A stretch of 64,000 nt of DNA from Erigeron canadensis (taxonomy: Eukaryota > Streptophyta > Magnoliopsida > Asterales > Asteraceae): NCBI RefSeq assembly GCF_010389155.1, contig NC_057766.1:43224463-43288462 (forward strand). The letters run 5' to 3'. Positions 1-11,680 of this stretch are shown piece by piece; the first letter of the stretch is position 1, and the number at the start of each line of letters is the position of its first letter. A program made the translations under genes and the position numbers. Under the pieces are notes generated by a model. It saw nothing but the letters and a program-made list of their open reading frames with translations. It was not told the origin of the DNA and searched no databases.

Positions 1-1228
1 GTTACTTCTGTAGTTGCTTGATATCTACATGTATTTATAAATTAAGAGCTTTAATGCATAATTCATTCATGATATAAGAATTATCTTTTTTTTTTGGACA
101 CTTTCATATAATTTTAGGTCCCATGTATAATATCTCTTCACATATAAACAAATTTCATCAACTTTATCGTCCATTAGCAATCTTGTACCATATGCAACAT
201 CGGATATAATTATATTACCTACATACAATAGATTTACACGTGTAATTAAAACTATAAAAAACATTTAAGTTAAACTTACAAAATTATACATTTCGAATTT
301 AGTAAAAATAATCTAAATATAATTAAAACTAATAGTTGTAATCTAAATACATTACCTCCACAATTTCGAGCTCTCACGAATTGTAATATCATAACCAATA
401 TAGATAATTCATAACATTGAACAGCCCGCATATATATATCCACATAATGATTATGTAAAATACATTCAATCTTCTTTCCACTAAAATAGTTAAAATATAA
501 AGATATTAGTGAATACATAATAGTATGAAATCTAGATGATCAACTGATTATTATTAAGTATATATCGATGAATTTAATTGCATATACTAACCTCTTGTCT
601 TGCAACACCAAACTCAGTCTCTTTAATTTTTTTTCATGCCATTTAAAACACAAAGTATCTCCAACATCTACAACTCTTCCAATTACATCTGATTGTACGT
701 AACGTTTATAATAATATATAATTTATGATCATATCTTGCATATATATAAAATCAAAATATAGAAATAACTCACCACATAACTTTGAGTCCATATAATCCA
801 TCTCAGTTAACTCTTGAAAATCAGAAAAAGAAAATCCATATGATCGACCATCAAACTTATCTTATAACATAATGGATGTCATTTCATTCATTTGTATTCG
901 TAAGTTTGAAACAAATACTTGAACTGCAAAAAAAGGTAATGGGTCCTCACCACGTAAAAATACTTGTATTGCAAAAAAAGCTTTCAAGAAGACAAAGTGT
1001 TTTTAAGTTAGTAATGGGATCATGTATTTACAGTTTTTGTTTGAAGTGAGCGGTATTTTTCAAAATTTAAAAGTTCATTTTTGAAACTGTATATACATGT
1101 ACAGTTATACGTATTTGAATATGCTAGATTTTAGGTACCTAATGGGATCATGTACAGTTTTTGTTGCTAATGTGTTATTAAATAACTGTAAATCTATTAC
1201 GTATACCCATTACATATTAAAATTTTTT

Positions 1229-1540
1229 AATATGCTAAATTTTAGGTCCATAAAAAGTGGGATAAATTTTATATATTACAACCCAATACATATACCCATT
1301 ACATCTAGTAAATTTACTCACAAATTCTTGCTGTAAATCTATTACGTATCAAAGCCCAATAAATTAAAATTTACTGATTACAACATTGTTTACGAAATAA
1401 ACGGCTATAACATAAGAACATACCTCATCACTTGAATCAACTTTTACAAATTTAGAAATAAATTTGTAGTTGTCTGATACATCCAAAACTTCATAATATA
1501 TTTAGTACCCACTTTTTATGGACCTAAAATTTAGCATATT
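1229..1540. repeat. Perfect 33-bp inverted repeat around a 246-bp spacer
   Basis: Bases 1229-1261 and the reverse complement of 1508-1540 are identical over 33 bp (core GGTCCATAAAAAGTGGG). The spacer and left flank also carry direct repeats, for example GTAAATCTATTACGTAT near 1188 and 1335, and 'aatgggatcatgta' near 1014 and 1141. This looks like a small foldback or MITE remnant inserted in the RPA-like pseudogene. No target-site duplication could be defined. Confidence 0.6.
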
Positions 1541-1741
1541 TTAAAAATTTAATTGTACATACCTACAGTTTTTTAGCTTCCCATTTGAATTTAAAAATAG
1601 CCGCCCATTGCTAAGTTTTAACCAAATGCCAAATAGATTCTTATATATACATAACAATTCATATAGCTAAGTATAAACTTCATACCACTGTTTATTCCAC
1701 TCTTAACTAAACAATATTTTTCATCCATACATTCGTTCAAC

Positions 1742-1882
1742 ATGAATTCTTCTTTCAAATTATTTAATGAACTTCATCCAGATCATGATGATTTAAGTAT
1801 CAAAGTAAGAATAGTCCGTAAATGGATCAGTAATGGATTTCTCACAAACAGTCTTCTTTGGTCCATTAAAAGCATTAGATGA
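1742..1882 (+). pseudogene. N-terminal fragment of a second RPA-like (DUF223-type) gene
   Basis: A 46-codon frame from ATG 1742 reads MNSSFKLFNELHPDHDDLSI followed by KVRIVRKWI, then ends at TGA 1880-1882. The 'l.eL.P..ddl.ikVRivrkW' pattern is the usual start of plant RPA70-like/DUF223 proteins, related to but clearly different from the minus-strand exon at 2397-2245. The frame stops where the OB fold should continue, and no downstream exon could be assigned. Direct repeats ('tttggtccattaaaagcatta' near 1857 and 1914, 'gaacttcatcc' near 1769 and 1938) suggest local duplication. It is a dead fragment. Confidence 0.4.
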
Positions 1883-2733
1883 TCAAACTGCTTACTCTTT
1901 TTACTCTGTTTACTTTGGTCCATTAAAAGCATTATATGAACTTCATCCGCCACTGTTTACTATGTTTACTCTATTTTAAAAACATAAACCATTAAAAGCA
2001 TAAGTCGAACATATTACATGATCAAAACTACATACTTAAAAACAGATTTAAGTTGACTAACCTAGAAATAACATGAAAACACATAAAACAAAGTAACTAA
2101 ATTTATTAAATTAGAAAACAGTCTTTTCTATTTTTAAAAATAAATATTAACCAATATGATATGCTTCATATATATACAGTATAGAAAACAATATATAAAG
2201 TAATCTAATCAAAAAAGAAAAATTCACAAACAATGAATACTTACATGTTCGTCCATCAGAATCATCTCACTGTTACTTATGTTATTAACATCTCCATATA
2301 GAGGTTGCTTCCATAGCTGCAAAATTCTAACCGTTATCGTACATGGCTTATTATTTAGACGCCAATTTCTAATTGAAACATGGTTTAGTGAAGCCATGCT
2401 AAAATTGATATGTTATGTGTTTACGTTTTGAAATGTCTTTAAACTGAATGGAAGTGGCCTTATATAGACATAGACATGCAAGGAAGTAACCGCCACAAGT
2501 AATACACGAACGGTTACATATTCAAATTTTCGAAAATTTGAACTTGTATAAAGTATAACTAATCCGTTTTCAAAAATTTGAACTTCTTATAAAATAACTA
2601 ATCCGTAAACCTTCCAAGGAGCAATATTTAAATGATTTTTGGGCTTTCTTGCATTTTTAAGCATGACACATAGGCAATAACTAACAAATTTTGAGGTGAG
2701 ATTTATATAATGTAGGGATAGATATTTAATTCA

Positions 2734-3485
2734 TCTATATCTATATATTTATTAAAACAATAGGATTCCTAACCTTTTAAAACCCTCCTCAATATAAAGC
2801 TATTTTTAAAATTTGCCATATAGGTTTTTATCCTATGTGTCATTATCACATTTTTTTGACAATATTTATCCATTAAATATTAAATAAAAAAGAAAAGATA
2901 TTTATACACAAACTTAAGAAACCAAATCTCTTATATTTAAGAAACAAATCTCATATGCAAAAAAGAAAACTAAAACCATATAAACTTAAATATGAGTTTA
3001 AATTTTCTATATATTTCTTTTTTTTTTTCCTTTAAAGGCAATATTCTTTATCTAACTTTTTTGATCTTGGATTCATTTAATCAAATCGTATATTATCAAA
3101 ATCGTTTCATTATAGGAATTTAAATATTTCTAACTAGATAATGATATCACAATTTGATTCATTGAAGTTACGGGTTATACAGGTTCATTTCTTTCATGGG
3201 TAGCAATTGTTTTAATAAAAACATGGGTTGTAATTACAATTATTCCTGATCAAATACGATATTTAGAGCAAATATGCAGTCACAAGATACTGTCAATCTC
3301 ATTTAAACTAATTTTCACTATCCAAGTAGCACAACACCATTAGGTTTCCAAATATGTTCAACTAAGTTTATTTTTTTTTGGTATTTAAATGTTGAACATT
3401 ATATATATTATTGATTTCAATGTCAATATTAAAACTTTTAAAAAATAAATTTAATATCCGCACATCGTGCGGGTAAAAAACCTTG
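2734..3485 (+). mobile_element. Non-autonomous Helitron, about 750 bp
   Basis: The 5' end reads TCTATATCTATATATTTATT after an A. The 3' end has the hairpin CCGCACATCGTGCGG (3458-3472), then a short A-rich stretch and CCTTG before a T. Helitrons insert between A and T, start with TC and end in a short hairpin followed by CTRR; here the final tetranucleotide is a degenerate CTTG. The first 110 bp resemble the reverse complement of 14100-14215 (shared pattern 'TTATCCTA.GTG.CAT'), so two family members lie in opposite orientation. No coding sequence was seen. Confidence 0.6.
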
Positions 3486-3675
3486 TATATATATAAAAGG
3501 CTATCAGAAAGTGCTCACGTGACGGTCTCTGAGTTCGCCACATCAGCTTTTTCCTACGTGTCATCGCCAGAACGATCTGAGTGACAAGTCAGCAGCCACG
3601 TAGGCAGCCTATACGCTGATGTGGAGTGTCCACTTAAGTATGTATAGAACACTAAATAATCTTTAATTAAAAAAA

Positions 3676-3739
3676 CTCCCTACGGGGGATCGAACCGGCG
3701 ACCTCCGAAGACACGTTTACCAGTTCAACTACCATTGGA
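3676..3739 (-). repeat. tRNA-like sequence (SINE or tRNA relic)
   Basis: On the minus strand TAGTTGAACTGG (3731-3720) fits an A box and GGTTCGATCC (3696-3687) fits a B box, 24 bp apart. The arms do not fold into a clean cloverleaf and no acceptor stem pairs. I read it as a tRNA-derived relic, not a working tRNA gene. Confidence 0.4.
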
Positions 3740-4375
3740 TTTGTTTATTGATTGGAAAGACATAACTGATAAGCACTTAATTCTCTTATGCCCACAACTC
3801 TATATATCTGTATACATACGCATCTCCATACAATTTAGATTTCTAACTTATAATTTATTTCAATATATATAAAAAAAACCCAAGATATTTCCAATCAATT
3901 CTATTGGAGATCTTAACCTCAAATCCCTAAACTTTAAGGATTTTGGGTTCTAAATAAGATGCATCTAATCAATATATCAATCATCGCCATTCAAACTACT
4001 TTCTATTTCCACTGTCAATCGCATTCGATCCTTTCTTCCAGGTATGTTTTACCGACCTTATTTTTGTTTGTTTAAATGATTTTGTATATTAGTTGAATCT
4101 TTATTTGTATGTTTCCATCTATATTTCATTCATATTGGTGTGGGTTTTGGAAATATAAATCTTGAATATTATATGAAGAGAATCACGCAACATATATAGT
4201 CATGTTTTTATGGGGTTGTAAAATTAATGCAGTGATTTTGCGTAAATTTTTTTTTTCTTATCAGTATGCTTTTTTTAATTGTAAAAAAACAAATTTTACT
4301 GTAACCAATTTTTTGAAACCAATTAGTAATTGATGGGTTTTTTTAGTCGTTTCATAAAAATCATCGTTTCTTTAT

Positions 4376-7186
4376 ACAACAACAACAACAACTGTACCCA
4401 ATCCCTACGCGGGGTATGGGGGAGGTGAGCTGTAGACAGTCTTACCTCTACCAAAGGTGGAGAGACTCCTTCCATAAGGACCTCCGGCCAGGAAGATATA
4501 AAAGCCGTAAAAGGGTAAAGTGTTTATACCTGTTTGTCGAGAACATGATAAGACGATAATACTTGTTCGCTGGTTCCGCCGGGTATGCCTCCTTACGAGT
4601 CGGGAAGGGTAGCAAACGTACGGTAACAAAACCTTAGCACATAACATAAACTCTAGCAACCATATTACGCAAATAACAACATAAAAAGTAAGAGCATAAT
4701 AGACAAAGCCTACCTATACATAAGAAATGACTAAAAACTAAGGGGATTAAACTATTTTCTAAACAACCTACGGAGCAGAGTACCTTAGGCCGCTACGGTA
4801 AACTAAAATAACGGGTGGTGCGCAACCTATGAAACACACTAATAACGCCGCCTAACTAGATTAAACCTAGTCCTCTCCCAAGCTCCCAAAACCCCTAAAC
4901 TAGTACTAGTCCTCTAATAAACCCTCATCGGTCATGTCCTCCAACGGGCAGAGCATTTTGGGGCAGCCAAGAGTAACCTCCCCCCTCGATTTTGGCCTCC
5001 CTCTACTCAGGCCAAAACCACTACGGAGGTTACCAAGAACCAAAGTCTACGAAGAAAGTCTACAAAAACCTATTCCCATTTGCCTTACCCTCACTGACCA
5101 CCTTCTCCATCAGGAAACACCATCGTAACCTTCGGTATTCTGTCCTTCCACCTCCGTCGACCTACCTCTCCTCCTGTCAGTACAAAGCCTTCTTTGGCGG
5201 CGAGTCACCAAAGTTGGGCCTACTTCACCCGGTCAAACCAACACAAATCACCTTAGGCAAGGCAAAATAGGAAAATGATGTCGATCAAAGTCCCGCAAAA
5301 GACAAACCCTACCCTAATCCTCTACTCTAATCCTAGTTCTCCAGGCCGTCCTATCCGACGTCAAGTCCTCCGACAAACCAAGTTCTATTAGGTCCTTCGC
5401 TAATCGGTCCTCCCACCTCATCTTAGGCCTTCCTCTTCTTCGTGTGCCTTCGACGTGAATAGACTCCGCTCTTCTTAGTGGTGCTGTTCGATCCCTTCTC
5501 CTAACATGGCCAAACCATCTCAAACGCCCTTCTCTTAGCTTTTTAATGATGGTCCCTACTTCAAGTTCTGCTCTAAAAACTCCTGTGGGGATCCTGTCTG
5601 ATAGGGTCTTCCCGCAAGACCACCTTAGCATCCTCATCTCTCCTACCTCTACTCGAGATGCTTGGGCTTTCGTCATCGGCCAACATTCTGACCCGTATAA
5701 CATAGCCGGTCTAATAGCGACTCTGTAGAACTTCCGTTTCAGTTTTAGCGGGATCCGCTTGTCGCACATGACTCCAGAAGCTGCCCTCCACCGCATCCAT
5801 CCAGCTTGGATTCGATTTGTCACGTCTTCGTCTATCCCCCCCGATTTGTGTATCACCGATCCCAGGTACCTAAAAGACGCCTTCGGACCCAATATCCGCT
5901 CCCCAATGCGAATAACCTCATCCCCATTTTGACTTATCCCCTATTTATCGAAGTCACATCGTAGGTATTCAGTCTTCTCTCGGCTCACACACAAACCATT
6001 GTCTTCAAGGGCTTCTCTCCATTTCTCCAACCTACGGTTTAGCTCCTATGTCGATCTCGCAATCAGTGCAATGTCATCGGCAAAAATCATGCACCACGGT
6101 AGTTCCTCCTGAAGGCCACTGGACAACTCGTCTAAGATCAATGTAAAAAGGTATGGGCTAAGCGCCGAACCCTGGTGTAGGCCCATTTCTACCGAGAAAA
6201 GCTCTGTGCTCCCCACCGGTGTTCGAACACCGGTCCTCGCCCTATCATACATGTCCCTGATAACACTAATGTATCTCCCAGTAACTCTTTTTGCTTGGAG
6301 CGTCCTCCAGATCAGCTCTCGTGGTACACTATCGTATGCCTTATCCAAATCTAGGAAGGCACAGTGCAACGCTTTTTGTCTTTCCCTATACTTTTCCATA
6401 AGGCTTTTGGTGATGTGGATAGCCTCCATCGTCGACCTCCCTGGCATAAAACCAAATTGGTTCTCTGCCACCTTCGTAACTCTTCTAAGCCTCGTCTCAA
6501 TCACTTTCTCCCAGAGCTTCATGGTATGACTTAGGAGTTTAATGCCCCTATAGTTGCTACAACTCTGCACGTCCCCCTTGTTCTTATAGATAGGTATAAC
6601 CTCACTAAGTCTCCATTCTTCTGGCATTTTTGCTCTCGTCCAAATCTTGTTGAAGAGGCTTGTCAACAAGCTTATCCCCACGTCCCCCAGGCATCTCCAT
6701 GCCTCAACCGGAATTTGATCTGGACCTACTGCTTTGTTTCTCCCCATCTTCTTTAGGGCGATCCTTACTTCCTCTTGGCTGATCCTCGTTGCATCATCGT
6801 CGTCGTAGCGTGTGTTTGGGTGTGCGGTGATGACCTCTCCTCCTTCAATTCTCCCCGACCCTCTCCCATTAAACAGGTTGGCGAAGTACTCTTACCATCT
6901 TTTCCTAATATCTCCCTCCTTCACAATGCTCCGTCCACTTTCGTCTTTGATATAAATGACATCCCCTAAATCCCTACGTCTTCTCTCCCTTGCCTTAGCA
7001 ATTCTGAAGATTTCGTTTTTGCCTTCTTTGGAATCTAGTTTCTTGTACAGCTCTTCGTACGCTCTTTCTCTTGCTATAGCAATAGTCCTCTTTGCTTCTT
7101 TCTTGGCTTCGTAGTACCTCTGCCTAGCCAAAGACCAGTCTTCATTTGTCCCGTTCTGGCGGCTTTTGACAAGATCCTTAAAACAC
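4376..7186 (-). mobile_element. 5'-truncated RTE-clade LINE with (TTG)n tail and 7-bp target duplication
   Basis: The element runs right to left. It ends at its 3' side in a short (TTG)n tail (plus-strand ACAACAACAACAAC at 4376-4391), typical of RTE elements. TCTTTAT occurs directly outside both ends (4369-4375 and 7187-7193) and is the probable target-site duplication. The coding part starts in the basic region upstream of the reverse transcriptase, so the endonuclease domain is missing through 5' truncation. In-frame stops make it inactive. It lies in the presumed Helitron. Confidence 0.8.
5314..7131 (-). pseudogene. Reverse transcriptase of the RTE LINE, broken by stop codons
   Basis: The minus strand encodes a basic helical stretch (RQRYYEAKKEAKRTIAIARE, from 7131), then the RT proper with NKAVGPDQIPVE, NYRGIKLLSHTMKLWE, FGFMPGRST, FLDLDKAYDSVPRE, GLHQGSALSPYLFTL and the catalytic FADDIALIA (6060-6090 region), followed by the C-terminal part YLGSVIHKSGGI and RWFGHVRRRD (to 5314). 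In-frame stops occur just after IARST (about 6044) and after RCDFDK (about 5936). The stretch between 6747 and 6892 also needs a frame change. The family copies its RNA into DNA at the target site; this copy cannot make a full protein. Confidence 0.85.
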
Positions 7187-7866
7187 TCTTTATGGAAAAC
7201 ATATTATGAACGCAATATATATTACTACTCGATAAGGCTAATTGGTTGTTGATTTGGATGGTGATTGTTTCAACTATATTTTTTTCTTGACAATGCACAT
7301 GTCCTGTTGCTCTTGTAAGCCTGTAATTTTCAATAAACTTTTTTTTATATTTTCGTTTGTCTCTAGATGCACACTCATGATATGCTATAAGATAATTGTT
7401 TGTACTGACCTTCCATTTATCAAGGCATGCATTTTGTAGGAATTCTGTTGCGCTCGCTCACTGGTGAGATTGTTGCCCAAATATCGAATGTTGGGTGTGT
7501 ACATAGGATCTGAAAGTGTATTATTGTATCGTAGTTAGTTCTAGATACGACACCATTAAAAACAGGTTGTTTAGTTTTTAATTTATGGACCACCTATTTG
7601 AGAAGGACCGTGCTTATGGTGTATAGTCTAATTTCTATATGTTGAATGTTCTATATGCATTCTTTTGGTGTGTTAAGTGCAATAAATTTTTAAAGAGGAC
7701 GATTCTTACCATGGGAAAAAGTCTCCCATTATATGTCCAAATCAGTTAGAAATATCATTTTACATATCTGTTTGTTTATCTTCTTATTTCTTAATGTGCC
7801 AATTTTTCTATACTGCTTGCATGTTGGACGTTGGCTTTGTTATATATGTTTCTCTAAATTTTCACA

Positions 7867-10563
7867 GCATGAGATGCTAAAAAAGGTTATTAGGCTTTTC
7901 AAGGGTGATTGGCGACAAAAATCGTGACGTTGGTGCTACTTCTTTAATGAACGTAGCAGTCCACACTGGTAGGCTGTCTTTATTATTAACATTCTGACAA
8001 TATGTCTGCTTTGGTTGCTTTTCACAATAGTTTGTTTGTGTTAATTTAATGTTTGATAGTAGCTTTTGGTGCCTAAAAGTCGGGGATTTCGTTGTTACTT
8101 TTTGTCTTGGTGTCTGATGCATCTCCCTCTAATCTGGTCATATATATACAAGTTTTTTCATGTCAAATAGTGTTAGACAATCTCGATGTCTGATGCATCT
8201 CTTTCTAATTTGTTCATACATCTCCATCGTCAATGCATTTCTGGTTTCATGGACTATAATGGAACTGCTTCAGTCATGGTAGGGTTTGCATTAACATTCC
8301 TTCAAATACATGTCTAGCCTCAAAGGAAGCCTGTCATGAACTTGAATAAAATCACACAGCTACTAATGAGTGACCCATTAGCATTTAACATCGCTTATGC
8401 TAACCATCAGGTACAATTTAGAATGTACGTAAACATAATTATATATAGTATATACTGTGTTTTTTAGCATATACGAAGTCCTGTATTGTAATTCTTATAT
8501 TCTTAGTTGTTGGTTCACACAAATGCACATTAATGGTTAGATATAGTCATTAGATATCGCAACATGCACATTGAGTTGTTTTTTGTTGTGTGTATCTAAA
8601 ACGGGTCAAATAGGTATTGTTCATATATTTAAATTGAGTGGTTTGAAATTTATCGAAAAGTTATTATTAATGCTTACAGATTTCTATTAATTTTTCTTTA
8701 AAGATTTATCATGATACTAATAATTTTTTTTTATCATGATTAACAAAGTAAATCTATATAAATATCTAGCAATGGACTAACCCAGCCCATTCGATTTTAT
8801 TTTAAAGATTGATTGGTTTCCTCCCAAATCCATGTTGACCCATTACCCAACCCACCCGGCATGCTTACTATATACTTACCCAAACCCATGAGGTATTTTT
8901 ATTTTTAAGGTAAAATCATTGTTTATTGTGTATTTATTATTGTTTTAGCATTTCTCGATTGATTTAGGTAAACTTTGATGGGAATAATCTACTCTGTGTT
9001 TCTTAGTAGAATTCTGATTGTTCACTATGAATTTTGTTATTGTAGATGAGCCTGGTAAACAGGTTAGAAGTGCGGCTCACATGAAAAACCAAAGTAGGTT
9101 TCATGTTGCCTTTAAGGTATCTCATATATTTTAGCACTAATAATAGAAGGATCATACTGGCATTGATGAATGTTCTATTTAAAATTTCATGGTGAAATAA
9201 CTCCAATTTGCAAAAGAAATTGTTTTTGTATGTTAGTCCCTTCAGCTTCAAGCTACTGCACCAAAGAGATGCTATATAAGACCTCCTGGTGGTATTCTGG
9301 TCCGGTGAAAGCATTAGTGCTACAGGTATGATCTTAAGGCATATATATATATATATATATATATAGATACTTGACAAATTAAATGGTCTATAATAATATC
9401 CAGTAGCAGTTGCTAAAGGCTGGTATGTGTTTTTTTAATGATTCTTATAAACTCATAATTGTTCTACGTGTTTGTTGCATATAAGGATGGTAAATGGCTT
9501 TTCATTTTTAATGATTCTTATAAACTCATATCCTGCATTTATTCATTTCATTTTTAATGAGTTAAATTGTTTATAATGATGTTTTTTTGCAGCGATGTAT
9601 TATGATCCGTTGGTATATATTTAATATTCGTGATGTATACCAACATTTACACATCTTAGCAGCATATGTGTGTTCTAGCTCTAAGCCGGAGATCATCAAA
9701 GATTAGCATATGATCGCTAAACCTTTCTTTCATTGAATGCATGTCAAAAAAATTTAAGTCCAAGAAATGAATAAATGCAGGTTAATTTTCTTTCTTCAAA
9801 TCAATATTCCTCCCATTATAAAAAAAATGCAGGCCAATTTCTTTACCTTTTCTATAGAATTTGGAGCCTAATACGGTAAAGCTATTTTTTATTGTCATGC
9901 TACTTTTATGATTAAAAAGTCATGTTCAAGCTTTTATACTATAGTGCCAAGGTCATTAGCTTTTTGTAACCTCTGTTTTAGTCGCTGCAAAGTCAACTAA
10001 CCGATATTTTACTATAAGTTCGGTAAGTGATTTTTTATACTTTATAATAAAAAAAACAACCTGATACAAAACAACTTTGAAAGGTGTATTCTTGCACCTT
10101 TGTTCATAGGTTTTGAGGGTTAAATAGCTACTAACAATCCCATAAGTAGAGAAAGTCTTCAAGTTGAAACAAAACAACCTCTAAAGATGTTTATTTTCTG
10201 CTATATATTGGACAAATAGTTAAATTTGGCATGTTTCAGTAGAAAAGATTATTATTGTCGTTGGCATTTGTATTCACCATGGCCTTCTTAATGTCAAGGG
10301 TTTAATAACTGCTAAAAAGCTCATAGTTAAACTGAATTTCAATCATGTTCACTCACATACATGATAACGGCTATTTTTCAGACGGTTGTTTTGATGCAGT
10401 TCAATGATGCACAAAAGCTTAGTTTTCAATATATTGAGAATGTTGAGGCAATTTCAAGAGAAATCAAGGCATGCATATGCATTATGTAAGGTGATTGCTG
10501 ATGCAAGACAAGACTTCTTAGATAAAATGTCAAATACTCCTTGGATTGTAAATAAGCTACAGG
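7867..10563 (+). pseudogene. Exon-like fragments of an unrecognised gene, probably captured by a Helitron
   Basis: Several short open stretches are bounded by plausible AG acceptors and GT donors. About 8319-8411 encodes RKPVMNLNKITQLLMSDPLA and is followed by CAG|GTAC. About 9046-9117 encodes DEPGKQVRSAAHMKNQSRFH. About 9249-9325 is open and ends CAG|GTATGA. About 10398-10560 encodes KLSFQYIENVEAISREIKAC and then DARQDFLDKMSNTPWIVNKL. Around 7867-7970 a frame reads VIGDKNRDVGATSLMNVAVH but upstream codons are out of frame. I do not recognise the protein. Spacing looks like a multi-exon gene with introns, consistent with capture of genomic DNA. No complete reading frame exists. Confidence 0.3.
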
Positions 10564-11454
10564 TAGTTGGAATTTTCATGTAGAAAAGTAATTTGTCAAG
10601 TATCTAAAAGTGTTACAAAAGGAGAATACAAGTCTTTAATTGGCTAGGATACAAGTTTTTGGGTTGGAGTTATAAGGGTAAGGTTTGGAGTAGTACCAAC
10701 TATGGGGACCTGTTTAAATTACCTGTGTTTGGAGCAGTACCAACAAGTGTTACAAAATGAGAACACAAGTTTAAATTACTGCAGGTATTCGAGAATGCTT
10801 TCACTTTCTATTTACAATTGGATTTTTTTTAGCCTCGATTTTGATCTTATGTTTTGACATCTAATTTTTTGTTCGTGTCAATGCTTTTGAAAAAATCGTT
10901 TTATTTAGTTGAATTAAATATGTTTGTTTCTGTTGCATTGCATTTTCTTTGAATCACTTAGACTACTAAATAGCCCGGTGCAACGCACGGGTTTCCCCTA
11001 GTATTTTATATTTTCCGTTAATTTAGCTATTGGGCTTAAAAATAATACGTGGGCTTAAATCCGGTAAATCCACATTGGCAAACCGGAAAACGGATCTCAT
11101 TTGACAATGCGTGTTTGGGCAGTTGATATATGTTAGTTGTTACTATGTTTAGCATATGAGTAACGTGGCCATTCAAAAAAGAAATATGAGAGTAACATTA
11201 TTGTTGTTTATATTTATGAATTGTTAAAATACGTACGTGTTAGCAAGAGAGTGGCACAAATTAATCCAGCTATCTGGATGTAACATTCGGAGTTGGGAAA
11301 TGAAAAAAGTATTAAAGTGAACATATTTGAAAGCAACTATATCCATTTTAATCTTATAAGAAACGATAAAGACTTGTTTAAAGTTTATATCCAAGTCATT
11401 AAAATATACATTATGACATGTGCATTTTAGTTAAACGCATATATATATATATAT

Positions 11455-11642
11455 GGAAAAAGTGAGTATGAGGTTGTTCTCCATTTAAGCTTAAATGGAG
11501 AACCACTCACACACAAATATTTTAATAATATATGTATTTTAAACAAATGATGGGGCCCCTATGATATTTATGGATTAAAGAACCAAATTGTGAGGGGTTT
11601 CCCATCTAAGTTTAGATGGGGGACAACCCCATACTCACTTCC

Positions 11643-11644
<2 letters not shown>
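11455..11644. mobile_element. Small MITE with ~50-bp inverted repeats in an AT microsatellite
   Basis: The left end reads GGAAAAAGTGAGTATGAGGT and the right end, reverse-complemented, GGGGAAGTGAGTATGGGGTT. Each arm continues into its own small palindrome (TCCATTTAAGCTTAAATGGA on the left; 'catctaagtttagatg' on the right). Both ends abut (TA)n runs, which probably include the target duplication. No coding sequence. Superfamily not assigned. Confidence 0.65.

Positions 11645-11680
<36 letters not shown>

Larger units (their letters stand above)
1..2397 (-). pseudogene. Decayed RPA70-like (DUF223-type) single-strand DNA-binding protein gene, runs off the left edge
   Basis: A likely first exon lies at 2397-2245: 51 codons beginning MASLNHVSIRNW, containing ITVRILQLWKQPLYGDV and ending SEMILMDEH just before a GT donor. 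This matches the usual N-terminal pattern of plant RPA-like proteins (a 'vRvlrlW' strand, then 'emvLmDe.G'). Further coding-like pieces follow leftwards: YEVLDVSDNYKFISKFVK near 1490-1430, FDGRSYGFSFSDFQELTEMD near 850-780, DVIGRVVDVGDTLCFKWHEK near 690-610, and NIIISDVAYGTRLLMDDKV near 220-170. They occur in the order expected of an OB-fold protein. Stops, frame changes and an inserted inverted repeat separate them, so I do not offer a joined protein. Such genes are often carried by plant Helitrons, which abound here, but a decayed host copy is possible. Confidence 0.5.
3487..11001 (+). mobile_element. Probable large Helitron ending at 11001, interrupted by an RTE LINE
   Basis: The right end is a good Helitron 3' terminus: hairpin CCCGGTGCAACGCACGGG (10974-10991), a short C-rich spacer, then CTAG (10998-11001) before T. 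The left boundary is inferred: sequence after the previous Helitron (from about 3487, TATATATATAAAAGGCTATC) changes character. The interior holds an RTE LINE (4376-7186) and exon-like fragments from 7.8 to 10.6 kb, as expected of a gene-capturing Helitron. No helicase or Rep motif was seen. The left end could be wrong by kilobases, and the 3' terminus may belong to a shorter element. Confidence 0.35.

Noticed and set aside
3676..3739. Possible working tRNA gene
   Set aside because: A and B box matches are present but the arms do not pair into a cloverleaf, so it is kept only as a relic.
4405..5270. ORFs at 4405-4659 (-), 4934-5128 (+) and 4992-5270 (+)
   Set aside because: They lie in the 3' untranslated part of the RTE LINE and share no similarity with a protein family I know.
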